Assembly (NCBI GenBank): GCA_947172415.1
Contig: OX359202.1
Coordinates: 6,062,899 to 6,126,898 of the forward strand
Origin: Chondrosia reniformis
Taxonomy: Eukaryota > Porifera > Demospongiae > Chondrillida > Chondrillidae
Length of the DNA stretch: 64,000 nucleotides
Direction: 5' to 3'
Each line of letters begins with the position of its first letter. Position 1 is the stretch's first letter. Of the stretch, positions 12,368-31,809 are shown piece after piece. A model generated the notes under the pieces. The model was not told the origin of the DNA and did no database searches. It saw nothing but the letters and a program-made list of their open reading frames with translations. Both the position numbers and the translations under genes were made by a program.

Positions 12368-13525
12368 TACACGTACGTAAGCATTAAAAAGGCTCTATTT
12401 TGTTCAGAGACTGTGATGAAGCTCTTTTTGTATTTTATGTATTCCAGGAGTTGAAAGTTAATATGTCTGTTACTGAGAGGCACAGAGACCTAGCAAAGAA
12501 GTGCCTGGATGCTTACAAGTAAGCTCGATCCACTTGTGTACTTGCAAGTTATTATACGATTCATGGAGTGTCTCATACGTATATTCATCTTGCTGTTATG
12601 CACGTCTGAACAATCTAGAACGCCATATTCCAAAATGTTATAGTTATCATACCCATGAAGCTAAGAAAGCAGAAAGAGGAAGACTTAAAAACACAATTCC
12701 CTAGTTGGGGCAAACCTAAAGAGCCTTGGATGAGGATATTATTAGGCTATTAGGCTTCTCTCTTTCTTCTTCTTCTCCACTTGGCCAGACAGCCTTTTCT
12801 GGGAATTCCACCCTTCATCAGTGACCTGGGAATGTTTATCTTCTTCTTGATCTCTTGTGAGTCCTTGGCTCACATGCATGCATTTGAATCTCACTTCAGT
12901 ACCTGTGTGCATATATGTATGTATTATACCTATGTATATACGAATGTAGGTTTCCTGTACAAATGAATGTATTTGATGCCAATGGAATCGTGATGAGTAC
13001 AGAAAATGCAAACGATCTTTTGGACAAAGATGCTAGCATTGATATGTCTTCTCTACCTTATATGTAAGTGAAAGTGACTGTCTCCTCCTGAAACCAAGGA
13101 CAACTTTACTTGAGATAGCTACAATGTACACAGTTTCTTCAGTGTACAAAAGAATAGTAGCCCAGGCTATTCCCCTCAACTAAATAGTAGCCCAGGCTAT
13201 TCCCCTCAACTAAATAGTAACCCAGGCTATTCCCCTCAACTAAATAGTAGCCCAGGCTATTCCCCTCAACTAAATAGTAGCCCAGGCTATTCCCCTCAAC
13301 TAAATAGTAGCCCAGGCTATTCCCCTCAACTAAATAGTAGCCCAGGCTATTCCCCTCAACTAGATAATAGCTCATCATTAATAGTGAAACAAACTCCCTA
13401 TATATTTCTGGCATTGAGTGTATATAATTATGTGCACTCCTCCTACTCTCTGCAGGATGGACCCAATGTCCTATAACTACTTGCAATTTCTGAAAAATGG
13501 TGTCAGCAAGTTCGACAGCCAATAA
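8544..13525 (+). CDS. SELENON: Selenoprotein N (ER membrane selenoprotein)
   Basis: Selenoprotein N is an ER membrane glycoprotein tied to calcium handling and redox control of SERCA. Ten exons join in phase: 8544-8891, 9682-9831, 10182-10543, 11143-11294, 11453-11503, 11640-11791, 12085-12294, 12448-12518, 12950-13063 and 13456-13525. They give 559 residues if the UGA at 12187 is read as Sec, close to the human short isoform. Residues about 35-60 form a membrane anchor ([17 protein letters not shown]). An EF-hand follows ([14 protein letters not shown]). The redox motif is Ser-Cys-Sec-Gly, in the context [19 protein letters not shown], which matches vertebrate SELENON. ORF finders miss the exon because of the UGA. 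The gene has all signs of function, including a SECIS element downstream. Confidence 0.95.
9545..9680 (+). mobile_element. Degenerate tRNA-derived SINE in SELENON intron 1-2
   Basis: A remnant of the family seen at 3841. It keeps AGCAATTACTTCTTTTGTGT and the tail TTACTTGTGGTTTGGCTGTA, but its tRNA-like head is degraded. It ends immediately before the exon at 9682. The rest of this roughly 800-bp intron (8892-9544) shows nothing recognisable. Confidence 0.5.
10680..10862. repeat. About 100-bp direct duplication in a SELENON intron
   Basis: Two copies of a segment running from CATCATCAGTGAACTCTGG to GAGCTAATGGGCGGAAC, about 102 bp apart and nearly identical. No gene overlaps it. It looks like a simple tandem duplication. 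Confidence 0.85.
11556..11625 (+). mobile_element. SINE head fragment beside SELENON exon 6
   Basis: CCTGGGTTCAATTCCCAGCA is the T-arm/B-box of the SINE at 3841, followed by TTGATCTTTCTTTATTG. Only the 3' part of the tRNA-like head is recognisable. It lies just upstream of the splice acceptor at 11638. Confidence 0.5.
12187..12189 (+). other. SELENON: Selenocysteine codon (UGA) of SELENON
   Basis: An in-frame TGA lies between TGC (Cys) and GGT (Gly), making the Ser-Cys-Sec-Gly redox motif. The reading frame is open and family-like on both sides within the same exon. A recoding stem-loop starts six bases later and a SECIS lies in the 3' UTR. Confidence 0.95.
12196..12234 (+). promoter_or_regulatory. 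SELENON: Selenocysteine redefinition element (SRE) stem-loop
   Basis: Arms at 12196-12208 (GGACGGACTCTCC) and 12222-12234 (GGAGAGTTCGTCC) pair over 13 positions with a single G-U wobble, closing a 13-nt loop. The stem starts six bases after the UGA. Vertebrate SELENON is known to carry a stimulatory stem-loop at this place that promotes readthrough. The fold was read by eye. Confidence 0.85.
12333..12368. repeat. (CT)n(CA)n microsatellite
   Basis: A short run of CT followed by CA dinucleotides in a SELENON intron. Confidence 0.95.
12695..12875 (+). repeat. Dispersed repeat family member (copy 1)
   Basis: Contains GGATGAGGATATTATTAGG, then CTTCTCCACTTGGCCAGACAG, TTCTGGGAATTCCACCCTTC, ATCAGTGACC and a TCTTGTGAGTCC end. 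The same ordered blocks occur at about 22158, 23085 and 23290, and reversed at 28962. This is a short interspersed, probably non-autonomous, element. No coding content. Confidence 0.75.
13148..13370. repeat. 30-bp minisatellite in the last SELENON intron
   Basis: About seven tandem copies of a unit built on AGTAGCCCAGGCTATTCCCC plus TCAACTAAAT. Because the period is a multiple of three, the minus strand reads as a repeated ten-residue peptide, but it lies within an intron and is not a gene. Confidence 0.95.
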
Positions 13526-13584
13526 ACTGATCTACTAATTATTACACAGGCTTTGTTTGTAATTGCATGCACGCATGTTGCCGT

Positions 13585-13665
13585 GGTTACTGATCTCATT
13601 ATGAGGGTCACAGCTATAAACCAAATATTGGGTGCTGTTACCTGATGTCAAAGGCAGTGTTGTCA
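13585..13665 (+). ncRNA. SELENON: SECIS element, apparent form II
   Basis: It lies about 75 bp after the SELENON stop. The non-Watson-Crick quartet is ATGA at 13601-13604 and TGA at 13643-13645. Above it GGTCACAGC (13606-13614) pairs with GCTGTTACC (13634-13642) with one mismatch. The apical AAA is at 13618-13620. The extra mini-stem CCAA/TTGG (13621-13631) makes it form II. The spacing of about 13 nt from quartet to AAA fits eukaryotic SECIS rules. It would recruit SBP2 and eEFSec to decode the UGA at 12187. Confidence 0.9.
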
Positions 13666-13924
13666 TGACAACAACAGTTTTCATGTGTTATTTGTACATT
13701 TTATATTTGATCACAATTTTTGGACTGTGTACATGCAAGTGAACATTAATTAAATGTTGTTTCAAGGATACTTGCATTTTTAGAGAAAGACACTCTACAT
13801 TGCACATGTATAGATGTTACATTAAAACACGCAAAAAGAAAAGAAAACTAAACCTTTGTATAATTGCTAAAATTTACAAATCTTCCATCAGAAGGGGTAC
13901 TACGTATGTACGTATATGTAACAA

Positions 13925-16900
13925 TTAAAAGGGTTTTACGGGTTTTATTAAGACATTTGATAGCATGAATCGTACATCAGGTAATTCATCAAACAGCTGA
14001 TGAGCTTCACGACTGAGGTTGTGCGGAGAGGCCACGGTGAGGCCAGCTGTGGAGGTGGACTGAAGATAAGCCGTTGTTGGAGGGTTCTGAGCAACGGTAG
14101 TGAAGCTCGTGAAATCGGTAAAGTTGTCATCTGGAACTAGACTGGGAGCATTACCCAAATGTGTACTTGTAAATGCATTAGGAGCAGCTGGTACATTTAA
14201 ACCCGAGTTAGCAGAAAACAGTGAATGACTGCTGTTGAGAGATGGGCCACTACTCACCAGCTGTCCCACAGGGACACTGGTAAAGGTAGTCAATTCATTA
14301 GCGTTCACACCAGTGTTTTCTAAGCTTGACTGAGTGCTTGGAAAGACAGCAAAGTTGTTTATTGCTGCAGAGGACTTGCCTGTACCAAAGGGAGCAGTGA
14401 CTTGAGTGTTTGAGAAATTATTAACTCTGTCTGCACTGCTGGAAGAGGGCTCAACTTGGGTGCTTGAAAGTACTGAATATTTGTCACCCATGGGTGGTTC
14501 TCCTCCGATGTTCTTCTCAGGTACAGCAGCAGCAAAGGCAGTAAAGTCATTCAATTCAGCAGCCTCGCTCTTAATGGGTGACATTTGGATATTTGAAAAT
14601 GCTGCATACTTGTCATCGCCAGGTTGTTCTGAGTTAGTTGTGGATATTATTTCAGAGCTGGTAAATGTTCCAAAGTCTCCATCACCACCACCCGAAGGAT
14701 CAATGTGGGCTCTGGGAAGGACTGGATATTTGTCTTCTGCAACTTGATCAACTACACCTTTAGAATTACTAGTAAACGTGCCAAAGTCATCATTAGTGCT
14801 AGAAGGACCTGAAAGAGTCATACTTGAAAATGCTGAATACTTGTCTTCGTTGACTCCACTACTGAAGGCAGCAGGTTTGGTTTGAACACTTGTGGATGGT
14901 GGCAGTGCATCAGTCCTGCTCTGAGAGGGCGGTGCCATGGGAGTGGCTGCTATGGGTAAAGGATTGTCACTACTGGTGGGGTCCATCCTAACATCTGATG
15001 GGGCACTTGAGGAGGTCTGAAACTCATTCACAGGGACTGTGTCAGGTAGTGTACTACTTTGGGCATCTGTAAAACCTGAAAAATCTGAAAATTCATCATC
15101 TGCTGTTGACTGTGGTGGCAAGGTCTTGGAAGCTTTGCTTGTTCCAGAAGAAGCTTCACTCAAAGGCTGTCCTTGAAATCCTTGTGAATCAGTCTTGTGT
15201 TCTGGTGATGATGACTTGACCAAATTTGTGTCTAATGATAAAATGGCCTCTGCAGCAGTAGAAGGGGCTGTCCAATCCAGACCCACTAAGTCTGCATCAA
15301 AGGTAAATGCATCTAAAATGAGAAAAAAAGGCTAAAACTGTCAATTACTGCAAAAGATGGCAGCTGATGAGTGTGAGAAGTGTTTAAGGTATTGGATAGG
15401 TACCTGTAACATTGGAGTTGGGTTGCCGTGGTGATGCAGGTGGAGAGAAGCTTAGATCCAACAGTGGATTACTGGGAATCGCTGGTGACTCTACACAAGA
15501 GATGCATAACAACAATATAAAACACTAAGTATTATATATATATATACATATCATAGGAATAGTATTAATAAGTGTGTGAGATGACCATCCTCACAATGCC
15601 TACCTAAAGGAGAGGATATTGAAGAGAATTCTTCTTTGTCAAACTTGGACAAAAACCCAAAGTTTTCCTGTTAGAAACATGAAAGAGGTTTAAATTACCA
15701 CATCAGTAAAGAGGAAACAAAAAGACAATTACCAGCTGAAGTGCCGATCGAGTTGGTCTTGGAATGAAAGCCGGTGCTAACTGTGGAATAAGGAAAGTTA
15801 CCATAGCAACTGCATTAATCAGGAAACATGAAACCAATACTGGGGGGAAGTCACACAATGCATGACTGGGTGGTTAAACAATGGTGCACTATGGAAACTT
15901 GGTAATTATAACGAGTGCAGACGTGCATCAATACGATGTCAGCTGCACCTACCGCAGGGTCAACGTGGGTAGCAGAATAGAATGTGTCTTGAATGCCTGA
16001 ATGGCTCCATTGGAATACAGACACAGCGTCATCAGCTGTCTTCACATCAGTAACAGTACTCCAAAGCCTACAACAACAAACAACATATTTATCTTGCCCC
16101 ACCTCCTCCCATAAACACATTATGACAGGCGGGACAGTCAGAGAAGCAACAAAGACCCTTGGATATAGCAACAACCAATCAGATTCATTTCCAAGTGCTG
16201 TATAAGAACCCAATTGCAGACACCATATACTGTACTTATGAAAGAATCACAGATTGCACAATAGTTGAATCTCATAGATAATTGGTACATACATACCTGC
16301 CACTCAGAAGTGAACCATTGAGAGTTGCCACATTCCCATTTTCATTGAGTGGATTTGAAGTTGAAGTGGGAAAATTACTTTCAAGGAGCATTCTTACATC
16401 CTATTTTAATATATTTTGAAAAGTAAAATAAAACCAATTCCTTATATGTACAAAGTGTATGTATAGGACTAATTTAATTTCAAAAACTGAAAACAACACA
16501 GCGAACACACATGTGACTACAAGCTTGATCCACAGAAGATCATACGTACATCCAACCTTGTATACCTTAATCTGATCTTTGACTTCTACCAGACCCGTTG
16601 ATGGCTTGTCTGCATCTGAGGACACCAACTGCTCGCCTTCAAAAGCTCCAAAGTCTCCAAAATCATCATCATTTTCATCGCTTGCTGGAACGTTCTTCCC
16701 ATGTGGCAGTCGTGTAGTGTCTGTGGTACCCAATGTAGCCTCACTTCCTTTAGCTGTGTCACTGGACGTCTCAGAGACAGGAAGAGATGAGCTGAAACCT
16801 CCAAATGCCTCATTTGAAGTGTTGGGTGGAGGGACGGGTGACGTTGATGAGAAATCTCCAAAATCATTAGTCTGTGCTTGAAATGCAGTAAATTCATTCT

Positions 16901-18132
16901 GCTTTGGTTCAGAATCTGTAAATCCATTGCCTTGGTTGGGGGTTAAGGTTGAAGAGTAATGTCCAAAGACCTCACTATCTTTGTTGTTCACTTGTATACT
17001 CGATGAAGGCAAAGTGACTGAAGTTGAAATGCCATTTTGGAGTTGTGTCTGAATTAGCTGCCCAGTTGTGAAGTCTCCAAATTCATTGTTTTGACCAAAT
17101 GTGGTGGAACTATTTTCTGTATTTGCCAAGTTAGTAAAGTTAGCAAAGCCACTATTCATTTGAAAAGCTTTGATTTTTTCATTTTCAAAAGTGTTGACAT
17201 TTTCATGTACACTAGTCATCGCAGGTCCTGTGTGTTTTGTAGAATCACAGTTAACTTTCGTTGCTGTTGGGAGAGATGGAGCTGCTTCTAATGAGTCCTC
17301 TTGAGCAGCAGCCGAGGAGAAGTGACTAAGGTCTTCCAGTTGTTCCTCATTTGAACCACTTACTTTTGTGGAACTGCTTATTTTGGGTGCCTCAATAAAG
17401 GCATTAAAATCGGCAAAACTAGAATCTGTTTCACTCTCCTTGATGCCCAAAGTGGTTGCGTGTACATCCACTGAAGGTTGCGCAACAGTAGAGGACACCA
17501 GAGACTCATCTCTTGCTGGTGTCTCTGGAAGGGAGGGCGTGAGGCTCATTCCTATGGCCTCAATGTCTCGGCTCAACTCTTCTATGTTAAAGTTATCATC
17601 TGGGGTGAATGCCTCGGTCACATCCGGTAAAGGGGGCAGTGAATTTGGGCTGTCAATCTCTTCGGGTTCATTACCTCTAGCAGTTTCAAACATTCCTATT
17701 TAGACAATATACATAACATTATTAAAGTGACTATCAGTACACAAAACTGACCAGCCAGGTTGGCTATTAGTACACAAAATTGATGACAATAAATTATGGA
17801 TGGAATAAAAGGGATTCTCTAAGATTATACATTTTATAAATAGAGTTAATGATTTGTTATTGTCTGAGCTTACTAGATAGATAGATAGATTGATTGATTG
17901 ATTGATATTAATATGTATTACTCCCCAGTTTAAGTGTAAAGTATAGTACTACACGTACTAGCAGTTGGTTGTAGTTAATTTCCTTACCAAATTCTTCATC
18001 TTCTGAGTCATCGGATATAGGAGGGGGCTCCTCGTTGAATGCAGGCCAGTTTCCCCAAGCTTCAGTACTCTGATGAGGGTCGTGGACAGTGCTGGCTGTA
18101 AACGTTGTAAAATTTTCAAAATCATCAGCCAT
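13925..18132 (-). CDS. Aftiphilin-like clathrin/AP adaptor protein
   Basis: Aftiphilin is a clathrin accessory protein of trans-Golgi and endosomal traffic. Exons on the minus strand run 18132-17988, 17695-16566, 16400 to about 16300, about 16068-15954, about 15780-15732, 15668-15603, about 15490-15404, and a large last exon from about 15313 to 13925. The acidic N-terminus and central region are full of short adaptor-binding motifs: DDFENFTTF, DDFGDFGAF, NEFGDF, NDFGDFSS. The exon at 16068 encodes LWSTVTDVKTADDAVSVFQW, resembling the aftiphilin clathrin-binding domain. The last exon is Ser/Thr-rich with repeats of the type DKYxxFSS...DFxxF, also adaptor ligands. The stop is TAA at 13925. The start shares a 195-bp divergent promoter with histone H3. 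The family call rests on the one domain and general composition. Confidence 0.65.
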
Positions 18133-18216
18133 TTTAGGATATCCTATCGCGTACTTTCAACCAATCAGATGATGAGAAAAGTAACGAATCAGATTTCCGA
18201 GAGAGCGCGACTTTAG

Positions 18217-18254
18217 CCAATCACAACGTAGCCCGCCAATTCCAAATGTATAAA
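18217..18254 (+). promoter_or_regulatory. Histone H3 core promoter: two CCAAT boxes and TATA box
   Basis: CCAAT at 18217-18221 and 18236-18240, TATAAA at 18249-18254, 73 bp before the H3 ATG. This is a normal arrangement for replication-dependent histone genes. The aftiphilin-like gene starts 195 bp away on the other strand. Confidence 0.8.
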
Positions 18255-18290
18255 GGCGCTCTTTTTTCAATCTCGAACATCCTCATTTGA

Positions 18291-18737
<447 letters not shown>

Positions 18738-18753
18738 ATAACTCATTTCATTC

Positions 18754-18780
18754 CAAACGGCTTTTTTTAAAGCCACCACT
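18754..18780 (+). terminator. Histone mRNA 3' stem-loop
   Basis: GGCTTT-TTTT-AAAGCC at 18759-18774 is a perfect six-bp stem with a four-base loop, preceded by CCAAAC and followed by ACCACT. It lies 22 bases after the H3 stop. This is the SLBP binding site that replaces polyadenylation in replication-dependent histone mRNAs. Confidence 0.93.
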
Positions 18781-18832
18781 TTTCAATTGATTTTCAACCA
18801 ATTTTTCAAATGCATTGTATTAAAATTGTGTA

Positions 18833-19443
18833 TCAGTTTAATTGTTCTACAATGTTTGTGAGATCTTCATATTTCATGCTCTTCAAGTCGAATCCTTTGG
18901 CAGTTGACTTACCTGCATAATATGTAATACAAGTGTATACTACATGGAATGTGATCTATTGATGTAACAAATACCTTCCATTTTATTTAACTCAAACACC
19001 TTCTTCTTTACCTCATCTTGCAACTGATTTATTTCTTTGTTAATTGCCTTCTGATCTAGTAGTTAGTTTATATGCATCCAAGTCAATGAACACCCTCATT
19101 TTAGTGAAGATAACATTTCACAATAGACAGACCCACCCATTTCCAGCATGTCGATACACTCTTGCGTGTTCATTTTATGAAATGTCTTCCCGAGAGCAAC
19201 CCATGATTTTTCTGGGCGTGTTTTATGCTTTGACTTTGTGTACAGTTGTCGCAAGGCCTCTCTATTCTTGTTTCGTTGGGCGTCAAGTACTACGAGCTGA
19301 GTGAAGCCAACACGATAGTTATAGTTACCCACAAGTCACTACACACGCACCTGCCTCCTAGCCACAATCACAGACTCGCCTTTCGCCTCAATCTCGGCGT
19401 AGCTCTCTAGCAAACCTTCCAAATCGCTAGGCTCGTCGGCCAT
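18833..19443 (-). CDS. PDRG1: PDRG1-like prefoldin-family protein
   Basis: Four exons, 19443-19351, 19296-19137, 19055-18975 and 18912-18833, join in phase to 137 residues; human PDRG1 has 133. The recognisable stretch is LVVLDAQRNKNREALRQL, matching the family VDLDxKRNxNREALR block, then an amphipathic coiled-coil segment (KEINKLQDEVKKKVFELN) and a C-terminal KGFDLKSM like the vertebrate KGFNLNPL. PDRG1 is a subunit of the R2TP/prefoldin-like (URI) complex. The gene converges on histone H3 (about 95 bp between stop codons) and diverges from the MARK gene. Confidence 0.78.
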
Positions 19444-19932
19444 ATTAGGCGAGCGTTTGCTTAAAATCACGTGATCGTGGTGACGTCAAAAGTGACCACA
19501 GCCTCCCACACGACAATGCGAGTAGTGCCCACCTAACGTTTTTCCTCGGTTGTGGAAGCCATTGGACATCTTCACATCGTAAATCGTTCCGCCTCTGGGA
19601 AACTTGTCCTATTGAAATCATTTACTGTAAATACAGGAGTTGGCGAAATTTCACTAAATTTTAGTGTATATTCTTTCGTTGGATCATATTAATGTGTGAG
19701 TTTCCCTTCCTCGGGGTCACGTAGCGTACAATTTAGTGTATGTACGAGTGTACGAGTACGCGGATAACAAGGGATTTGCTTTGTAATTGATTAGTGTCAA
19801 CATAGGTATCATTAAAGTAAAGTCTTGAGTATATTGTTTGTCTGTCCATTCAGCCCAGACCATTGTATGTAAACTTCCCCGCTACAGTTGACGAATCTCT
19901 TCTAAATTCAGATTAACGGAAGGTCTTTATAA
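19444..19932. promoter_or_regulatory. Divergent intergenic region PDRG1 / MARK
   Basis: 490 bp with no open frame of note. It probably contains the start sites of both genes and a MARK 5' UTR. No TATA box or other clear motif was identified. Confidence 0.4.
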
Positions 19933-29767
<9,835 letters not shown>

Positions 29768-30485
29768 CTTTTATATCAATTGTGGGAATAATTAACTCCT
29801 CCTCTTGGATGCCAGGAGTTAACTTTTGTAAAAAAGGATTTTATCATAACAGACTATAAAACCCTGCTTTCCCACCTTCATAATGCATGAGATACAGAAT
29901 TATAAATATACGTAACTGTAGTATTATTATTGTTATTTGCACTCTATATAAATATAAATATATTTAAGTTATCTTTTTCCCATTTAGTTAACTGAATTGT
30001 TCTGAAACAATGTATATATTATGTGCATGTCTATGTACGTATATATGTACATATATCTATGGTTACCATTAGTAATTAAATCTTACCACATACTTACAGT
30101 ATGCATAATTTTTGTACAATGTCTCTGAAAGTAGACAAGATTGAGGATTAGAGTTTTTTATTCACTGTTACGGCAGTTAACTGGACATTTCAATATTTAA
30201 CAAGATTACTTGTTCCATTACCATTGCAATTGATTAAATTTGAGGGTAACTGTATAAGTGAATGTCTTACAATATAAACATATCCCATAGTAGCTCTGCT
30301 TTTTATGTAAGGGGAAATTCCTGTCATCAGAAATCTTATACCAAATATGTGTTTAGCTACTTTGTACACCAAATTCACATTGTATGGTCAAGCGTTATAA
30401 TCTGAAACTGTACAAAAAAATAAATTTACTATATACATATAGGGTTGATATATTAAACCCAGTGGAATGTATGTATTGAGTACAT
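29768..30485. other. Convergent intergenic region MARK / PEN-2
   Basis: About 720 bp of AT-rich sequence between the 3' ends of the two genes. It holds their 3' UTRs and possible polyadenylation signals (ATAAAT-type runs near 29940 and 30420). No other feature seen. Confidence 0.5.
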
Positions 30486-30785
30486 TCACGGGGCACCAAG
30501 CGGTACGTTGAAGGAAATGTAGTCTCCCGCTGCGCCCCAGCTCGGTCGCTGAGTCTGATAGACTGAGGTCCACACTATCAATACACCGGTCCATATTAAG
30601 AACCCAACGAAGGAGCCCAAAAGGTAGTGTCTTAGTTTCTTGGGAGCGTCCTTCTTGATAAAGGCCTCCTTGAAAAACCACACACAATTTACCAGCCACA
30701 CGAACGGAAGAAAAGCAAATCCAATGTAGAAATACTTCCTCGCTACATTTAACTTTTGTTCTGAGGTCATTTTATCCAAATTCAT
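30486..30785 (-). CDS. PSENEN: Gamma-secretase subunit PEN-2
   Basis: PEN-2 is the smallest subunit of gamma-secretase and is needed for presenilin endoproteolysis and Notch/APP cleavage. The gene is a single exon of 99 codons; human PEN-2 has 101. It starts MNLDKMTSEQKLNVARKYFY and carries the family block GFAFLPFVWLVNCVWFFKEAF, a second hydrophobic segment (LLGSFVGFLIWTGVLIVW) and the conserved end GDYISFNVPLGAP, including the DYLSF-like motif required for complex stability. The start codon is only about 26 bp from the beginning of the duplicated APC1 5' segment on the other strand. Confidence 0.97.
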   Translation of the reverse strand: MNLDKMTSEQKLNVARKYFYIGFAFLPFVWLVNCVWFFKEAFIKKDAPKKLRHYLLGSFVGFLIWTGVLIVWTSVYQTQRPSWGAAGDYISFNVPLGAP

Positions 30786-30811
30786 CTTCGTTATTCTTCT
30801 CTACACTTTGG

Positions 30812-31809
30812 GAATGCTTGTGCAATAGTTAAATCTATTACGCAATGTCAAATGGCAGCCATAAAGCAGCTGCAGTTCAGATGGCGAGCATAAGCTTGAC
30901 TCCCTTTAAGTTTGAAACTCCAAGAAGAAAAAATGTACGCAAGTTTGTGTCTTCTTAACTTGCCACCCACAGATATTTTATTGTTTCTTTGTAGAGTGAG
31001 AATGAAAACTGCTGTTGTCTAAGGCCGAGCAGTGCTGGGACAGCAGAAGGGGTTAGTCACGTGATCCAGCAGTAAGCTCTCATCATGTGCAGTGGATAAT
31101 GTTTCCATGTCCTTTCCAAATCTCCCAATAGCTGTATGTCTGTGGCAATGAAGTGATTCTGAGGAAGGGAATCTGCTCGGCATATGAACATGACAACAAG
31201 ACCTTCACATCAGAGGTACCAGTGAAGCAAGTAAGTGATTAGAAGGAGAGTGTAGTTAATCTTACTTCTGTTGCTGAAGTTGTACTTGGTGACTTCTTAC
31301 ATACAAACATTACCACCGGTCCCCTATAATCACTTGAGATTTAGTATATAAAACTATGTCCTCCCACAAACTACTGATTAACTGAATCCAGTAATGATAC
31401 ACACAGTGTTTATCTAGTGTAGGTGGACATGGATTAGATCACACCTGTTGTTACATGGCCTCTCTATCTGTCTACTGAGCAGAGCTAGTTGCTATGATGG
31501 TTGCTATGATGGTTGATGTGATGGCTGCTATGATGGTGTGGATCCAGTGGTTGTGTACATCACCTTTTAGCAAAGCTGTAATTATCTTTTAGCCAATTAG
31601 TTCCAGTTCTGTTGGCATGGCAACTGACCATTTCTGTCATTTTGTGTTTATAAGTGTCTAGGTTCTGTTGGCATGGCAACTGACCATTTCTGTCATTTTG
31701 TGTTTATAAGTGTCTAGGTTCTGTTGGCATGGCAACTGACCACTTCTGTCGTTTTGCGTTTATAAGTGTCTAGGTTCTTTACTTTTTCATGTTTTTAGGC
31801 GTTTTGGTG
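30812..31809 (+). pseudogene. Truncated duplicate of the APC1 5' end
   Basis: This segment matches 39585-40329. It contains equivalents of APC1 exon 1 (30881-30934, MASISLTPFKFETPRR), exon 2 (30995-31051), exon 3 (31132-31230, LYVCGNKVILRKGICSAYEH-type) and the first 11 bp of exon 4 (31799-31809, GCGTTTTGGTG). It then switches directly to LINE sequence. The exons and donors are largely intact, and the promoter side abuts PEN-2, so it may still be transcribed. Intron 3 here carries three copies of a 55-bp unit (GTTCTGTTGGCATGGCAACT) where the real gene has fewer. As a gene it is a fragment: after the junction the frame soon ends. Confidence 0.85.

Noticed and set aside
13139-13522. Minus-strand protein of [10 protein letters not shown] repeats
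   Set aside because: It is an artefact of a 30-bp minisatellite in a SELENON intron, with no start context or flanking domain.
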